A DNA stretch of 64,000 nt from positions 33,841,765 to 33,905,764 of the forward strand of contig CM072159.1 of NCBI GenBank assembly GCA_036850595.1. The letters run 5' to 3'. The stretch comes from Rhyacichthys aspro. Lineage: Eukaryota; Chordata; Actinopteri; Gobiiformes; Rhyacichthyidae. The notes under the pieces were generated by a model. That model saw only the letters and a list, made by a program, of their open reading frames with translations. It ran no database searches and was not told the origin of the DNA. Below are positions 12,540-22,722 of the stretch, piece after piece (the first letter of the stretch is position 1; every line of letters starts with the position of its first letter). The position numbers and the translations under genes were made by a program.

Positions 12540-13340
12540 TTTCAACAGTATAAATATATATAATATAATATACTCAAGTAAAGCAAATGCAAAATTAGAT
12601 CATTGACATCAGCTTATTATGAAAGCTTTTATGATAAATTTAGATTGGATTACATATATTAAATGTATATCACTGTTACATAGATGAAAGAAGACTATTA
12701 AAAACACTTTACAATAAGATTCCTATTGTTAAATAACATGATCTGACAAACAATAGTTATAGAAATGAATATTCTTAGGGTTAATTTAAAAATATACTAA
12801 TACTTTTGCCTGTTAACATTATTTAATGTACAATGAACAAACATGAACGATGAAGTGTTTGTATTTAATGACACTGACTAAAATGAATTAGTTGTAAACA
12901 TATTGTTGTATAATTCATGAAGTCATGTTAATAAGTGGTTACGTAATGTAAAGTGTTACTAAATTATACAGGAGATAAAATATGTTTATATTTTTATTTA
13001 ATCCAAATTGTGTTCATATTTAATTTTCAGACAAAAATAAGCCTGGAATCGCTATTCTGACGGACATATTTGTACATTCTCTAACACAGTTTTTCCACCA
13101 AACAGTTGACTTACAAGCCTCTGGGGTGTAAAAATAGTAAATACCATCATGCCCTTTTAATTTTATAAAAGTTGTAGAAGCATTAAATAATTAAAAAGAA
13201 ACTTAATTCTAATACTCATAGTAATTAGTTAGTAATTAGTAATTACATTAGCATTAGCCGCAGTTATGCTAGCGAACTATAGGCTAACAACGTTTGAATG
13301 TTGTATTGAAACAAATTGAAATATGGCTTAATATTCATAA
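12540..13340. other. AT-rich stretch, no gene seen
   Basis: About 800 bp of strongly AT-rich sequence separates the BED part from the catalytic part of the hAT transposase. No coding exon, RNA gene or clear repeat unit is visible. It may be transposon intron or a later insertion. Confidence 0.4.
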
Positions 13341-13847
13341 CAAGCTAATATAAAATTAATTTGACACTTACCTGCCTTAACTCCTTCATAAGATCCAGGT
13401 GTCGGTCTTTAAGGTGTTTTATCAAGTGTTTCTTCCTTTTGAAACAAACCTCTATAGCATCGTTTGCAAACTGTCTTTTGAGGATCTGTGATGTTCCCAT
13501 TGTCATCAGCCACAAAATACTTCCATATGTGGCTCTTTCTTTCTGTCTTGTCAACAAGAGCCACCGCATCAGCAGCACTGCCGCATGCTCGGTACCCCCG
13601 GTACTTATGAAAACCTGGTACCTTGATGTCTTAATTTTTTTGGTTGGTACCGAAGTACCGGGACTTTTCACAACACTAGGTGGATACAAAGGTTTTGTTT
13701 GTATTTGGCCTGTTTTTCTTTATTTCTGACCCGGTTCTGCCAGTTCTGCTCTGCTGTAGCTCCTCAGGGCCCCCTCCAGGTGCCCCCTGGTATTGCCTGG
13801 TTGATCCTGGTCCTGACCCGGTTCTGTCTGGTCTTATTTCCTCAGAG

Positions 13848-14354
13848 ATGTCTGATGAAGCGACCCGTCGCGCCGTGGCCCAGATCCCCCTCCTGAAGAC
13901 CCCCGCCGGGCCCCGGGACTCCGCCCTGTGGCCGTCCCGGCTGAAGGAGGAGTACGCAGCTCTGATCCGGGCAGTGGAGCTGAACAAGGCGTCGGACTCG
14001 GATTGGTTCCGCCTGGAGGCAAGCTCTGACGGGACGCGGTGGAGCGGCGTGTGCTGGTTCGTCCACGAGCTGCTGCGGTACGAGCTGGAGCTACAGGTCC
14101 AGCTCACGGTCACCTACCCCTGCACCGCCCCGGACCTAATCCTGCCAGAACTCGAGGGGAAGACGGCCAAGATGTTCACTGGAGGAAAGATCTGCCTGAC
14201 CGAGCACTTCCACCCGCTGTGGGCCCGGAACCAGCCGCGCTTCGGCATCGCTCACGCCTTGGCGCTGGGGCTGGGGCCGTGGCTCGCCGTGGAGATACCG
14301 GACCTGATCCAGAAAGGACTGATAACTCACAAAGAGAAGAAGACGTCTGATTAA
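13848..14354 (+). CDS. ufc1: UFM1-conjugating enzyme (E2-like), single coding exon
   Basis: UFC1 accepts activated UFM1 from the E1 UBA5 as a thioester and passes it to substrates with the E3 UFL1. The frame encodes 168 residues against 167 in human, and conservation starts at the first residue (MSDEATRR). The catalytic cysteine is Cys116 in GGKICLTEHF. TAPDLILPELEGKTAKM precedes it and the family C-terminus GPWLAVEIPDLIQKG follows. The start was chosen because a tcctcag acceptor-like sequence lies just before agATG and upstream residues do not fit the family. The whole coding sequence is in one exon and is much more GC-rich than its surroundings. The mammalian gene is, as far as I recall, split into several exons, so a retrocopy is possible. 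An AATAAA follows at about 14423. Confidence 0.93.
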   Translation: MSDEATRRAVAQIPLLKTPAGPRDSALWPSRLKEEYAALIRAVELNKASDSDWFRLEASSDGTRWSGVCWFVHELLRYELELQVQLTVTYPCTAPDLILPELEGKTAKMFTGGKICLTEHFHPLWARNQPRFGIAHALALGLGPWLAVEIPDLIQKGLITHKEKKTSD

Positions 14355-14975
14355 TATAGTTCTGTAGCCCCACACATCTAGATCAAACAGGACTCATCTT
14401 ATATTTCCACTGTTCCATCTGAAATAAAATAGTATCTACTGTTAATGTCAAATAAATCCAGCTCCAATGTCCACATTTCACTCTCTTTTTCACATTAGTT
14501 TCAATAAATGTGCATAAATCTTGCAGTGTGACCTGAATAAATACTGTACAAATGTAAATTCTATTTTGCTGTAAGGCCTTTTCATTCCTGGATCTGTTTG
14601 GACTTCAACCCAGATCTTCAGGTGTGAAAGCTCCAGGACCATGGTCTTTGGTCTCTCACATCTAAAACTGAACCAGGGTCCGGTTTGTTTGTTTGTTAAA
14701 CAGTGACCGCAGTAAAATATTTCAATGCAACCATTTTAAAACTGAGACAAAGGGATGACAAAAGTAAACGGGGACTAAAATAATGCACTCATATTTTATT
14801 CACAAAACAAAAAAGTTTATCAAACAGAGTCATCTTCAGTTATTGGTCACAGCTCAGTTATCTCTAAAAGTATTGATCAGACTGTTTTAAACCAAAGTGT
14901 TTGGGCTGAGTTCTAGTGAGGTATTAACCCGTTATCGGTTGAGTATTGGTTGAGTATGATCTGATATTGATGGTA

Positions 14976-15481
14976 TTAAAACTGCAGAGAATTGAAGAGT
15001 CCTGGTAAAGTGTTGGGTTTGGGATGAGGCTTGAACCCAATTCGTTCATTAATAAGTTCTGCCCTTGACGATGATGACGTAGATGCAGAGGCTCCTCCCC
15101 CTGTGATGATGTCACTGATGACAGAAGCTCCTGACTCCGCCTCCTCCCGCTGTCGTTTACGGGCCTTAAACGCAACACGAGAAAAACTGATTAGAACAGG
15201 TTTTAGATGGATCTTAACAGGTTTTAGTCGGATTTAAACAGGTTTTATTGGTATCTGAACAGGTTTTAGACTGAAAGCGGGTTCAATCAGATCTCAACCA
15301 GTTTTAGATGGATTTGAACAGGTTTTAGTCAGATTTGAGCAGGATTTAGTTGGATATGAACAGGATTTAGTTGAATATAAACAGGTTTGAGTGGGATTAC
15401 CTCCAGTTCTTTCTTGATCGTCTCAAACTCTTCACAGTCGTCGATCTTTAGTTCAATTCGAGTTGGTTTTCTCCTCAACAT
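14976..15481 (-). CDS. cdc26: anaphase-promoting complex subunit CDC26
   Basis: CDC26 is a small APC/C subunit whose N-terminus binds and stabilises the TPR subunit APC6/CDC16. Two coding exons, 15401-15481 and 14976-15164, join in phase to 89 residues (human 85). The first encodes MLRRKPTRIELKIDDCEEFE, the CDC16-binding helix. The second ends with ELINERIGFKPHPKPN and a Phe-terminated tail, both typical of the family. The middle is Ser/Gly-rich and variable. The acceptor gttgcag lies two bases before the ATG, implying a 5' non-coding exon near 15767-15850 with donor CAG|GTAAAT. Its 3' end faces ufc1, and its 5' end is divergent from prpf4, as in mammals. Confidence 0.93.
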
Positions 15482-15766
15482 TTCTGCAACAAATCAATCA
15501 ATAATTCACCAATAACTTATGAATAACCTCCATAAGCCTGAACTTGGTCTGAGACTTGGACTAAATTACCTACAAACAACAACTGTATAAATCTACCGCG
15601 AACACATCTTGTAACTTATTATTTCACTTATCAGTTATCAAACTTATAACCTTTGATGTGTCAGAATTCTTATTTCTGCTCCTTTCATTTCTATGGAACC
15701 GTTGCTAAGCTAATAGGCTAAGGTTATATAAAAACACAGATTTGAACAAAAATAAAGCATTTACCT

Positions 15767-16010
15767 GCGCGTGACCGGGCGTGTGTGTGTTGGCGGTAAG
15801 AGTTCGTGAGGCTCGTGCAGGAGAAAGTGTCCAAACCGCAATTTATATCAGTTTTAATACACTTTTGTTTTTTGTGTATGGCAGGAAATAGAACGCTGAC
15901 CCGGAAGCGGCTTCAGCGTTGACTTCCGGTACGCGGTGCGTGAACGAAGCGGCACCGTTTTTTCACTTCGTGCTTTGAATCACTTTGCGGTAAGGTTTAT
16001 TAATCAATTC
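15767..16010. promoter_or_regulatory. bidirectional cdc26/prpf4 promoter
   Basis: The sequence between the two divergent genes holds two ETS-type sites in opposite orientation, ccggaagcgg (15901-15910) and acttccggt (15922-15930). A CpG-rich segment follows (tacgcggtgcgtgaacg). Possible 5' exons end at donors on both sides: minus CAG|GTAAAT near 15767 and plus GCG|GTAAGG near 15988. No TATA box is seen. Shared control of the two genes is inferred from the spacing and the conserved gene order. Confidence 0.65.
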
Positions 16011-16642
16011 TTCACGTTTAACTTAAATAAATGTATCTCGGCGCGATGGAGTTTGGTTTAAATGTGTTTTAGACCAGCGCTAACTTAAGCCGCTAACTCC
16101 ACGATCTTAAACGGCTTCAACGAAACTCCAGTTAAATAGTAAAAAAAGAGTAATAATAAAAATATGTGATTATAAATTATTCTGAAAGAAAGGCACGTTG
16201 TTTGGTCTGATTCTGCACAGTTTAAACTGGAACCTGAACATTTATTCTGTATATTTGTAAAGAAAAGAGACGAAACTGAGCAGAGCCACAGTAAACAATA
16301 CAGTTTTACAAAGGCCCTCAGTCAAAGAGAGTCTGGGATTTAGACTGACTCCTGAAAGAGCTCCATAAAAATGCTCTATATCTAAGAACTATTTAATGAT
16401 TTGTTCTACTCATGCTGTATCGTTTCTGTTTTTACCTACAGGCCTTTTTCTATCTTTGCTTGTCATTTTCTATTCCTTTTCAGCTCAATTCAAACAAACA
16501 TGTAAAATACCATTTTTAATGATTAAATCGTTTATGTTTAAATTAAGTGATTGTTTTCTGTGAAAGCACAAACACAGCAAATAGTCTTTCTTAACTGAAG
16601 TTTTGTTTTCTGATTTAAAGTCTTTATTTATTAAGTCTGGAA
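16010..16642 (+). other. probable prpf4 5' UTR intron
   Basis: No coding potential is seen. The stretch begins at a possible donor near 15988 and ends at an acceptor-like tttattaag about eight bases before the prpf4 ATG at 16643. Confidence 0.4.
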
Positions 16643-19600
16643 ATGTCTGACGAAGAGGAGGGTCCTCTGGTGAAGAAGGCCAGGGTTTTCTATGGAAGCC
16701 TGGAGGATAAAGAACGAGAACGACTCAGCTCAGACTCAGCATCAGCCACATCTGCATCGACGCGTGATGGAGTCAGAGCTGGGATCGAGGCGGGGAACAT
16801 CAACATCTCCTCAGGTTCACAATGGTCTAGAACTGGTTTATAAAGATTTAGCCCAGAGGGGTCTAGAATGGGTTTATAAAGGTTTAAACCGGGTCCAGAG
16901 GGGTCTAGAACGGGTTTATAAAGGTTTAAACCGGGTCCAGAACGGGTTTATAAAGGTTTAGACCCGGTTTGTGATGGTTTTAGACTGGTGTAGAGACTGG
17001 TTTTGTCTGGTTTTCCCTGGACTTAGAGGAAAGAAAGCAGCAGATGGAGGTTTTAAAGGAGTGTTAGTGAGATTAGACCTGGTTTTATTGCTATTTGTCA
17101 TGGATTTGACGCGGTTTTGCCTGGTTCTCCTCTGTTACTCTTCAGGAGAGACCCTGGAGATCGAGGACCGGGTCTCTGAGCGACAGATGGAAGTTCTGGC
17201 TGAGTTCGAGCGACGGAGAAGAGCTCGTCAAATCACAGTCTCTACGGACGACGCCGAGGTCAAGGCCGGACTCAGGGCCTTAGGAGAACCCATCACCGTG
17301 TTTGGTGAGGGCCCGGCCGACCGGCGGGAGCGGTGAGTTCCGAGAGGCGAGGGCGGCGAGTGCCGACCCCTCCGACCGGCGAGAGCAGAGAAGGTTTATT
17401 AACTGTATTTAAATGTGTTTCAGTCTGAGGAGTGTCCTGTCGGTCGTGGGACCTGACGCTCTCAAGAAATCCAGAAAAGACGAGGAACGAGCCAAAAGAT
17501 CACAGGAAGAGGTGACACTCACTCGCCCTAACACCTAACCTGTAACCCCTCAGAGGGGGGCAACAGGGCAGTGGTCCCAGGGCTTCAGGGTCTGGGGGCT
17601 AAGCCCTGATGTGCTTTAGTAATATAAACATAATTAAACCTCAGGCCCCAGGGTTTGTCCAGGGCCCCAAGTGTGTTAGCGGCCCTGTATAACTGAGTAA
17701 CGCCGGATCAACTTTCAGTGCCATCTGACCCGGTTTAGACCTGGTTCTGACCCGGTCCTAACCCGGCTCTGTTCTGTTGCAGTGCCATCAGACCTGGTAC
17801 CATGAAGGCCCGTCCTCGTTGCAGGAGGCCCGTCTGTGGTTGTCCCGTTACTCTCTGCCGCGGTCAGTCTCACACTTTATTAAAGACCACTGGTTAAATA
17901 TAAATGTTTTAATCATTTCTCTTTAATTAACCAGTGTGTGTTTTATTTTGTCATAAAATACACCTGTTGGTTTTATTAAAGAAAAATTATCGTCCGAGTA
18001 ACGTTTCCAACTGTTTTTGGTCGTCTTGTCTCCGTCTCTTCTCTGATTGGTCTCCCTGTCTCCGTCTCTTCTCTGATTGGTCTCCCTGTCTCCGTCTCTT
18101 CTCTGATTGGTCTCCCTGTCTCCTTCTCTTCTCTGATTGGTCTCCGTCTCTTCTCTGATTGGTCGTCTTGTCTCCGTCTCTTCTCTGATTGGTCGTCTTG
18201 TCTCCGTCTCTTCTCTGATTGGTCGTTCTGTCCTCTACTCTGATTGGTCGTTCTGTCCTCTACTCTGATTGGTCGTTCTGTCCTCTACTCTGATTGGTCA
18301 CAGAGCTATGAAGCGTCTGGAAGAAGCTCGAATCCAAAAAGACGTTTCTGAAGCCACTAAAGCCATGAAACAACAAGAACTGCACAAGAGTCTTAGGGTC
18401 AGTCCATCTAAAACTTGTTCTGATCCATCTAAAACTTGTTCTGATCCATCTAAAACCTGTTCAGATCCATCTTAAACCTGTTCTCATGTATGTTTCTTCT
18501 CAGAATCTGAATAACTTCTGCAGTCAGATCGGAGACGATCGTCCAATCAGTTTCTGTCATTTCAGCCCAGACTCAAAGACCCTGGCCACGGCCTCCTGGT
18601 AAAGACCACGCCCACTGCACACAGACCACGCCCACTGCACCCAGACCACACCCACTGCACATAGACCACGCCCACCGCACCCAGACCACGCCCACTGCAC
18701 ATAGACCACGCCCACCCTACCCAGACCACGCCCGCTGCACCGAGACCACGCCCACTGCACCCAGACCACACCCACTGCACCCAGACCACGCCCCCTAAAG
18801 ACACATTGCTCATAAATAAATCTTTAATAAAACCTGTCTTTGTTTTAAATAAGAGCTGAACTTCAGCCTTGTTTTGTTGAAGTAGAGCTACATTTGTGAT
18901 ATTTCTGACACCGTCTCCTTCTGACTCTGAACCTCACTCTTTTATTAAACAAAGATGTGTTTTTACTGACAGAACCCTCTGACCTCAGTCTGAGCTCAGT
19001 GTCTGTTCTGTTCCAGGTCGGGTTTGTGTAAACTGTGGTCTGTTCCTGACTGTAACCTCATCAGGACGCTCAGAGGTAATAACACCTGTTATTACAAACA
19101 CCTGTTAGAGTTGGGCGGTATTACCAAATTACCATGTCCTGGGGAGTGTAAAAATACTGACAGTATCAAATCTACTAGCGTGACGTCTAAAGCGTGTTAT
19201 AGGCCATGTTTGTATTAAATCCTGAAATGTGCAAAAAAAAAAACAAAACCTGAGAGGTTCTCTAATTATATTTTGACTTCATGCAATGCTACACACCTGT
19301 GATAACACCTGTGATAACACCTGTAATAACCCTTCCTGTTACAGGTCACAACACAAACGTGGGAGCGATCGTGTTCAGACCTGGAACCGTGGATTCTGCC
19401 GACGTCTCTTTAGCCTCGTGTGCAGCTGACGGAACGGTCAAGCTCTGGAACATGGAGAGGTACCGCGGTTCTGCTGGTTCTGCTGGTTCTTTTTTCTCAT
19501 CAGTATAATTCTTATTTTTATATTTTCAGTGACGAGCCTGTGGCCGACATTGAGGGTCATTCTGACAGAGTTCCTCGTGTGGCCTGGCATCCTTCAGGAC

Positions 19601-20954
19601 GCTTCCTCGGAACCACCTGGTAACACAAAACGGAACAAACTGTTCTCTTGGCTGTTGGAGTCTGTTCTCGTCTCTTATTGGCTGCTGGTGTCTGTTCTCG
19701 TCTCTTATTGGCTGCTGGTGTCTGTTCTCGTCTCTGATTGGCTGCTGGTGTCTGTTCTCGTCTGTTCTCGTCTCTGATTGGCTGCTGGTGTCTGTTCTCG
19801 TCTCTGATTGGCTGCTGGTGTCTGTTCTCGTCTCTGATTGGCTGCTGGTGTCTGTTCTCGTCTCTGATTGGCTGTTGGTGTCTGTTCTCGTCTCTGATTG
19901 GCTGTAGTTACGATAAGTCGTGGCGTCTGTGGGACCTGGAGGTTCAGGAGGAGATTCTTCATCAGGAAGGACATAGTAAAGGAGTCCACGACATCCACTT
20001 CCACCCGGACGGCTCTCTGACCGCCACAGGGTAAAATAACACAACTGCACACATTTTAATATATTTGTTTGTTTTAAATAATTTTTTGCATATATTACTC
20101 CAGAGGTCTGGATGCGTTCGGTCGGGTCTGGGACCTCAGAACTGGACGCTGTGTGGTTTTTCTCGAAGGACACCTCAAAGAAATCTACAGTGTGCACTTC
20201 TCTCCAAACGGGTCAGAACCACTTTTTTGCACCGGCCGGAACCGGGTCGAAACCACATTAAACCAGGATTAATCAGTCTTCTCTCCAGAGCGGATCAGAA
20301 ACAGAATAATACACCAGAATTATGAGATGAGATGAGTTAGAACCATGAGTATATAGACAACAGTTAATTTAGGCTTTTCATATTTCTAGTTTAATTCTAA
20401 GTTTAATGTGTATATATATAATGTTTGTGTATCTTATTCTCTTTTTTATCTAATGTAAAGTTCATGTCCATATTTAGGCATCACCTGGCGACAGGAAGTG
20501 GGGACAACACCTGTAAAGTGTGGGAGCTGAGAAACAGGAAGTGCTTGTACACCGTCCCGTCGCATCAGAACCTTCTGTCGGCCGTACGCTTTCAACGTGA
20601 GAAATATTTAATAGATCAGATGATGATCTAACAGGATCAGAACAGGTTTTAACTGGTTTTCTCTGTTGCAGCGACTGACGGCTCGTTCCTTTTGACCGGA
20701 GCCTACGACAACACAGCGAAAGTCTGGAGTCATCCCGGATGGATGCCTCTGAAGACTCTGGCCGGACACGAGGGAAAGGTCAGGGTTACAGTAAACCGTC
20801 CTGGTCCTGGTCCGGTCTTTGGGGTTTATTGAAGACTGTGTGTTTAATGGTTGAATATTTTCTGCAGGTGATGGGTCTGGACATTTCTGGCGACGGGAAA
20901 CTGATTGCGACCTGTTCCTACGACAGAACCTTCAAACTGTGGCTCTCAGAGTGA
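16643..20954 (+). CDS. prpf4: U4/U6 small nuclear ribonucleoprotein Prp4
   Basis: PRPF4 is a WD40 component of the U4/U6 and U4/U6.U5 snRNPs, binding PRPF3 and PPIH. Fourteen coding exons give a continuous 507-residue protein (human about 521): 16643-16814, 17146-17332, 17424-17511, 17783-17862, 18304-18397, 18504-18598, 19017-19075, 19345-19459, 19530-19619, 19908-20030, 20104-20211, 20478-20596, 20672-20778 and 20868-20954. The N-terminus has VKKARVFYGSLEDKERERL. Residues about 58-130 form the splicing-factor motif (AEFERRRRARQ, ALGEPITVFGEGPADRRER). Seven WD40 repeats follow from about residue 215 to the end, e.g. GLCKLWSVPDCNL, SGDNTCKVWELRN and CSYDRTFKLWLSE. Every junction is GT-AG and in phase, with no stop inside. 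Introns 1, 4, 6 and 9 carry minisatellites against their splice sites. Confidence 0.96.
16828..16968. repeat. minisatellite in prpf4 intron 1
   Basis: Short tandem units of gggtctagaacgggtttata plus aaggtttaaacc, starting 14 bp after the donor of coding exon 1. Confidence 0.85.
18020..18300. repeat. tctgattggtc minisatellite ending at a prpf4 acceptor
   Basis: About ten units of 20-26 bp, such as tccgtctcttctctgattgg, fill the 3' half of intron 4. The last copy, tctgattggtcacag, is the acceptor of the exon that starts at 18304. Each unit has an inverted CCAAT box (attgg). Confidence 0.92.
18602..18794. repeat. 20-bp minisatellite beside prpf4 exon 6 donor
   Basis: About nine copies of agaccacgcccactgcaccc begin three to four bases after the GT of the donor at 18599. 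Confidence 0.92.
19640..19906. repeat. 30-bp minisatellite ending at a prpf4 acceptor
   Basis: About nine units of 30 bp (tctgttctcgtctctgattg then gctgctggtg) fill intron 9. The last unit changes from gctgctgg to gctgtag, which is the AG acceptor of the exon at 19908. On the other strand the array is open as an artefactual frame. Confidence 0.94.
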
Positions 20955-22722
20955 AGTCAGCAGGTTTTAGTTTCGGATGAAAATAAACTTGTGAATTTGT
21001 TCCTTTAATAAATTGTTTAATAAAATAAGTTTCTGCTGTTTTCTTTTGCAGATCATTCAATGATTAACCATTAAACACTTTTAAAAAGACATTTACTGAT
21101 TTTTATTTCTAGTCTAAATGGTACAAACAATAGTAAATGCCCTGAACTTTGACCTTCAGAGAAAAGACAACAGAAGCAGTTTTGAGTTTTATTTTCAGAA
21201 TAAATCATGATAATACTTAGTGTTAAACAAATAAAAGAGTGATTAGTGTTAATAGAAAACATTAAAAAAACAGTAGAAACCTCTGTATTTACACAGTCAG
21301 TAGAAACTGACCAATCAGGAGACACTCTGCCTCAGTCTGCCCGGCAACAGGAGTCCGAGCTCTGATTGGTCCAAACAACACAATAAAACATTAAAAATGA
21401 TAAAATACTGTAGTGTTTATGATTGGAGCAGTTTAAGATAAAAACATCAGGCTTTGGTTCAGTTTTAACAGAAAATCCACAGTTTAAAAGACTTTTACAG
21501 ATTTTTATCAGATTTCAACTCGACACATTTTAGACCAGTTCAGCGTGAAATAATTCCATAAACTAAAAATAAACATTTTCCCATAAAAACACCACGTATC
21601 AACAGAAAAAAGTGAAAAATAGCTTATAACTGTGAAATATGAACAAGACCAGGACCTGGACAAGAGTGAGTGTTAAAGGTGATCTAATAAAACTCATCGA
21701 TCTGTTTGTGGAAAGGCCACTGTTTCAGAGAACAAAACAAAAACAAGACACAAATCATTGAGTCATTGTTTAAACCGTTTAAAAGTTTGTAGAAAAAGTC
21801 AGATCAGATCAAAGATCTGACTAAACCCAAAGTGGATTCTCTGTTAAAACCGGCCCAAACCTCGTTCAGTTCATAGAGTTTAAATCTCAAAAGAATAAAT
21901 TAAATTTGGTTTGAATTTGCTGAAGTCAGTTCATTCAACGATTCGTCCCAAAGAAAAACCTAAAAATCTAGTCCTCGCTCTGTCGTGTTTCTGAAGTTTT
22001 CTCAGTGGTTCTTGGTCCTTTTCCTTCCACCGTTTCCTGGAACTGGGTCTTTAATAAAGTAAATGCCAAGTTTTTGTGGCACATGTTAAAACCATGGCTT
22101 TTTTGTTTCTTTTCTGCATTTCTTTTCCATTATTTGTTTAGTGGATTTTTAAGTTTTTTGTGGCACTTCTGAAAACCATGACCTAGTGTTTTTGTAGAAT
22201 TATTTTGTTTATTTGCTACAATCATTCCTTCAACCGTTTTCTTTCCATTTCAGTCTTGAATTCTGCTGCTGTTTGTCCAACTTTTTAAAGCACTTCTGAA
22301 AACCATGACGTTGGCGTTTTTTGATGTTCGGTTTTGTGATTTTTCCTAAAATTCATCACTTCATTTTCCAACGTTTAATCCAGGACTTTCCAGTCGATTT
22401 TGAGTCTTGCTTCAGTTAATGGCATTTTGTAAAAAAGTTCAGACATTTTTCTTCCACGATTAGCTTTTGTTTCTAATATTTCAGTGAAATAATGACTTTC
22501 AGTCAGAAAAGAAGACTTTGTGATTTTCTGTTCAGTCCTTCTCCTTCCACCTTTTCTTTTCACAATTTAATTCAGTGAATTCTTAATTAAACATAATTTT
22601 GTGGATTTTGTCTTGTTTCTGGTTGGTTCTGGTTGGTTTTTGTGAGGTTCTCATGGTTCAGACCTGGTTTTGAGGTAAATCCGTTCAGTGATGATGTCGT
22701 TCCTGGACTCAGTGGACCTGGT
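20955..22722. other. prpf4/fer convergent 3' region
   Basis: prpf4 has AATAAA signals at about 20982, 21007 and 21019. On the opposite strand, AATAAA-type signals for fer lie near 21104 and 21187, so the two 3' ends are probably within about 100-200 bp of each other. The fer 3' UTR would then be about 1.5 kb (21.1-22.7 kb). It includes loosely repeated cttctgaaaaccatgac motifs (22090, 22170, 22295). No other gene is seen. Confidence 0.5.

Larger units (their letters stand above)
9955..13690 (-). mobile_element. hAT-family DNA transposon, broken and invaded
   Basis: Transposase pieces lie in order on the minus strand. A BED-finger region near 13560-13380 reads, with a frame change, as SHIWKYFVADDNGN then CKRC and HLKDRH. 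The start of the catalytic part is at 12522-12310 (FYSCTTDLWTSRTADTF). The helical insertion region follows at 11200-10990 (WIPCFEHNLHLAMNKAL). The C-terminal dimerisation domain is at 10712-10530 (SSCSSERVFSTPGYIVS, then LTQEHVYMLVFLSENLE). Both ends carry ggtaccgaa-type sequence (9960-10040 and 13600-13670), suggesting degraded terminal inverted repeats. Several indels and a nested element at 11252-12216 show it is inactive. Confidence 0.8.

Noticed and set aside
13680..13847. Upstream in-frame extension of ufc1
   Set aside because: The residues do not match the family, the sequence looks like intron ending in tcctcag, and the family N-terminus begins exactly at 13848.
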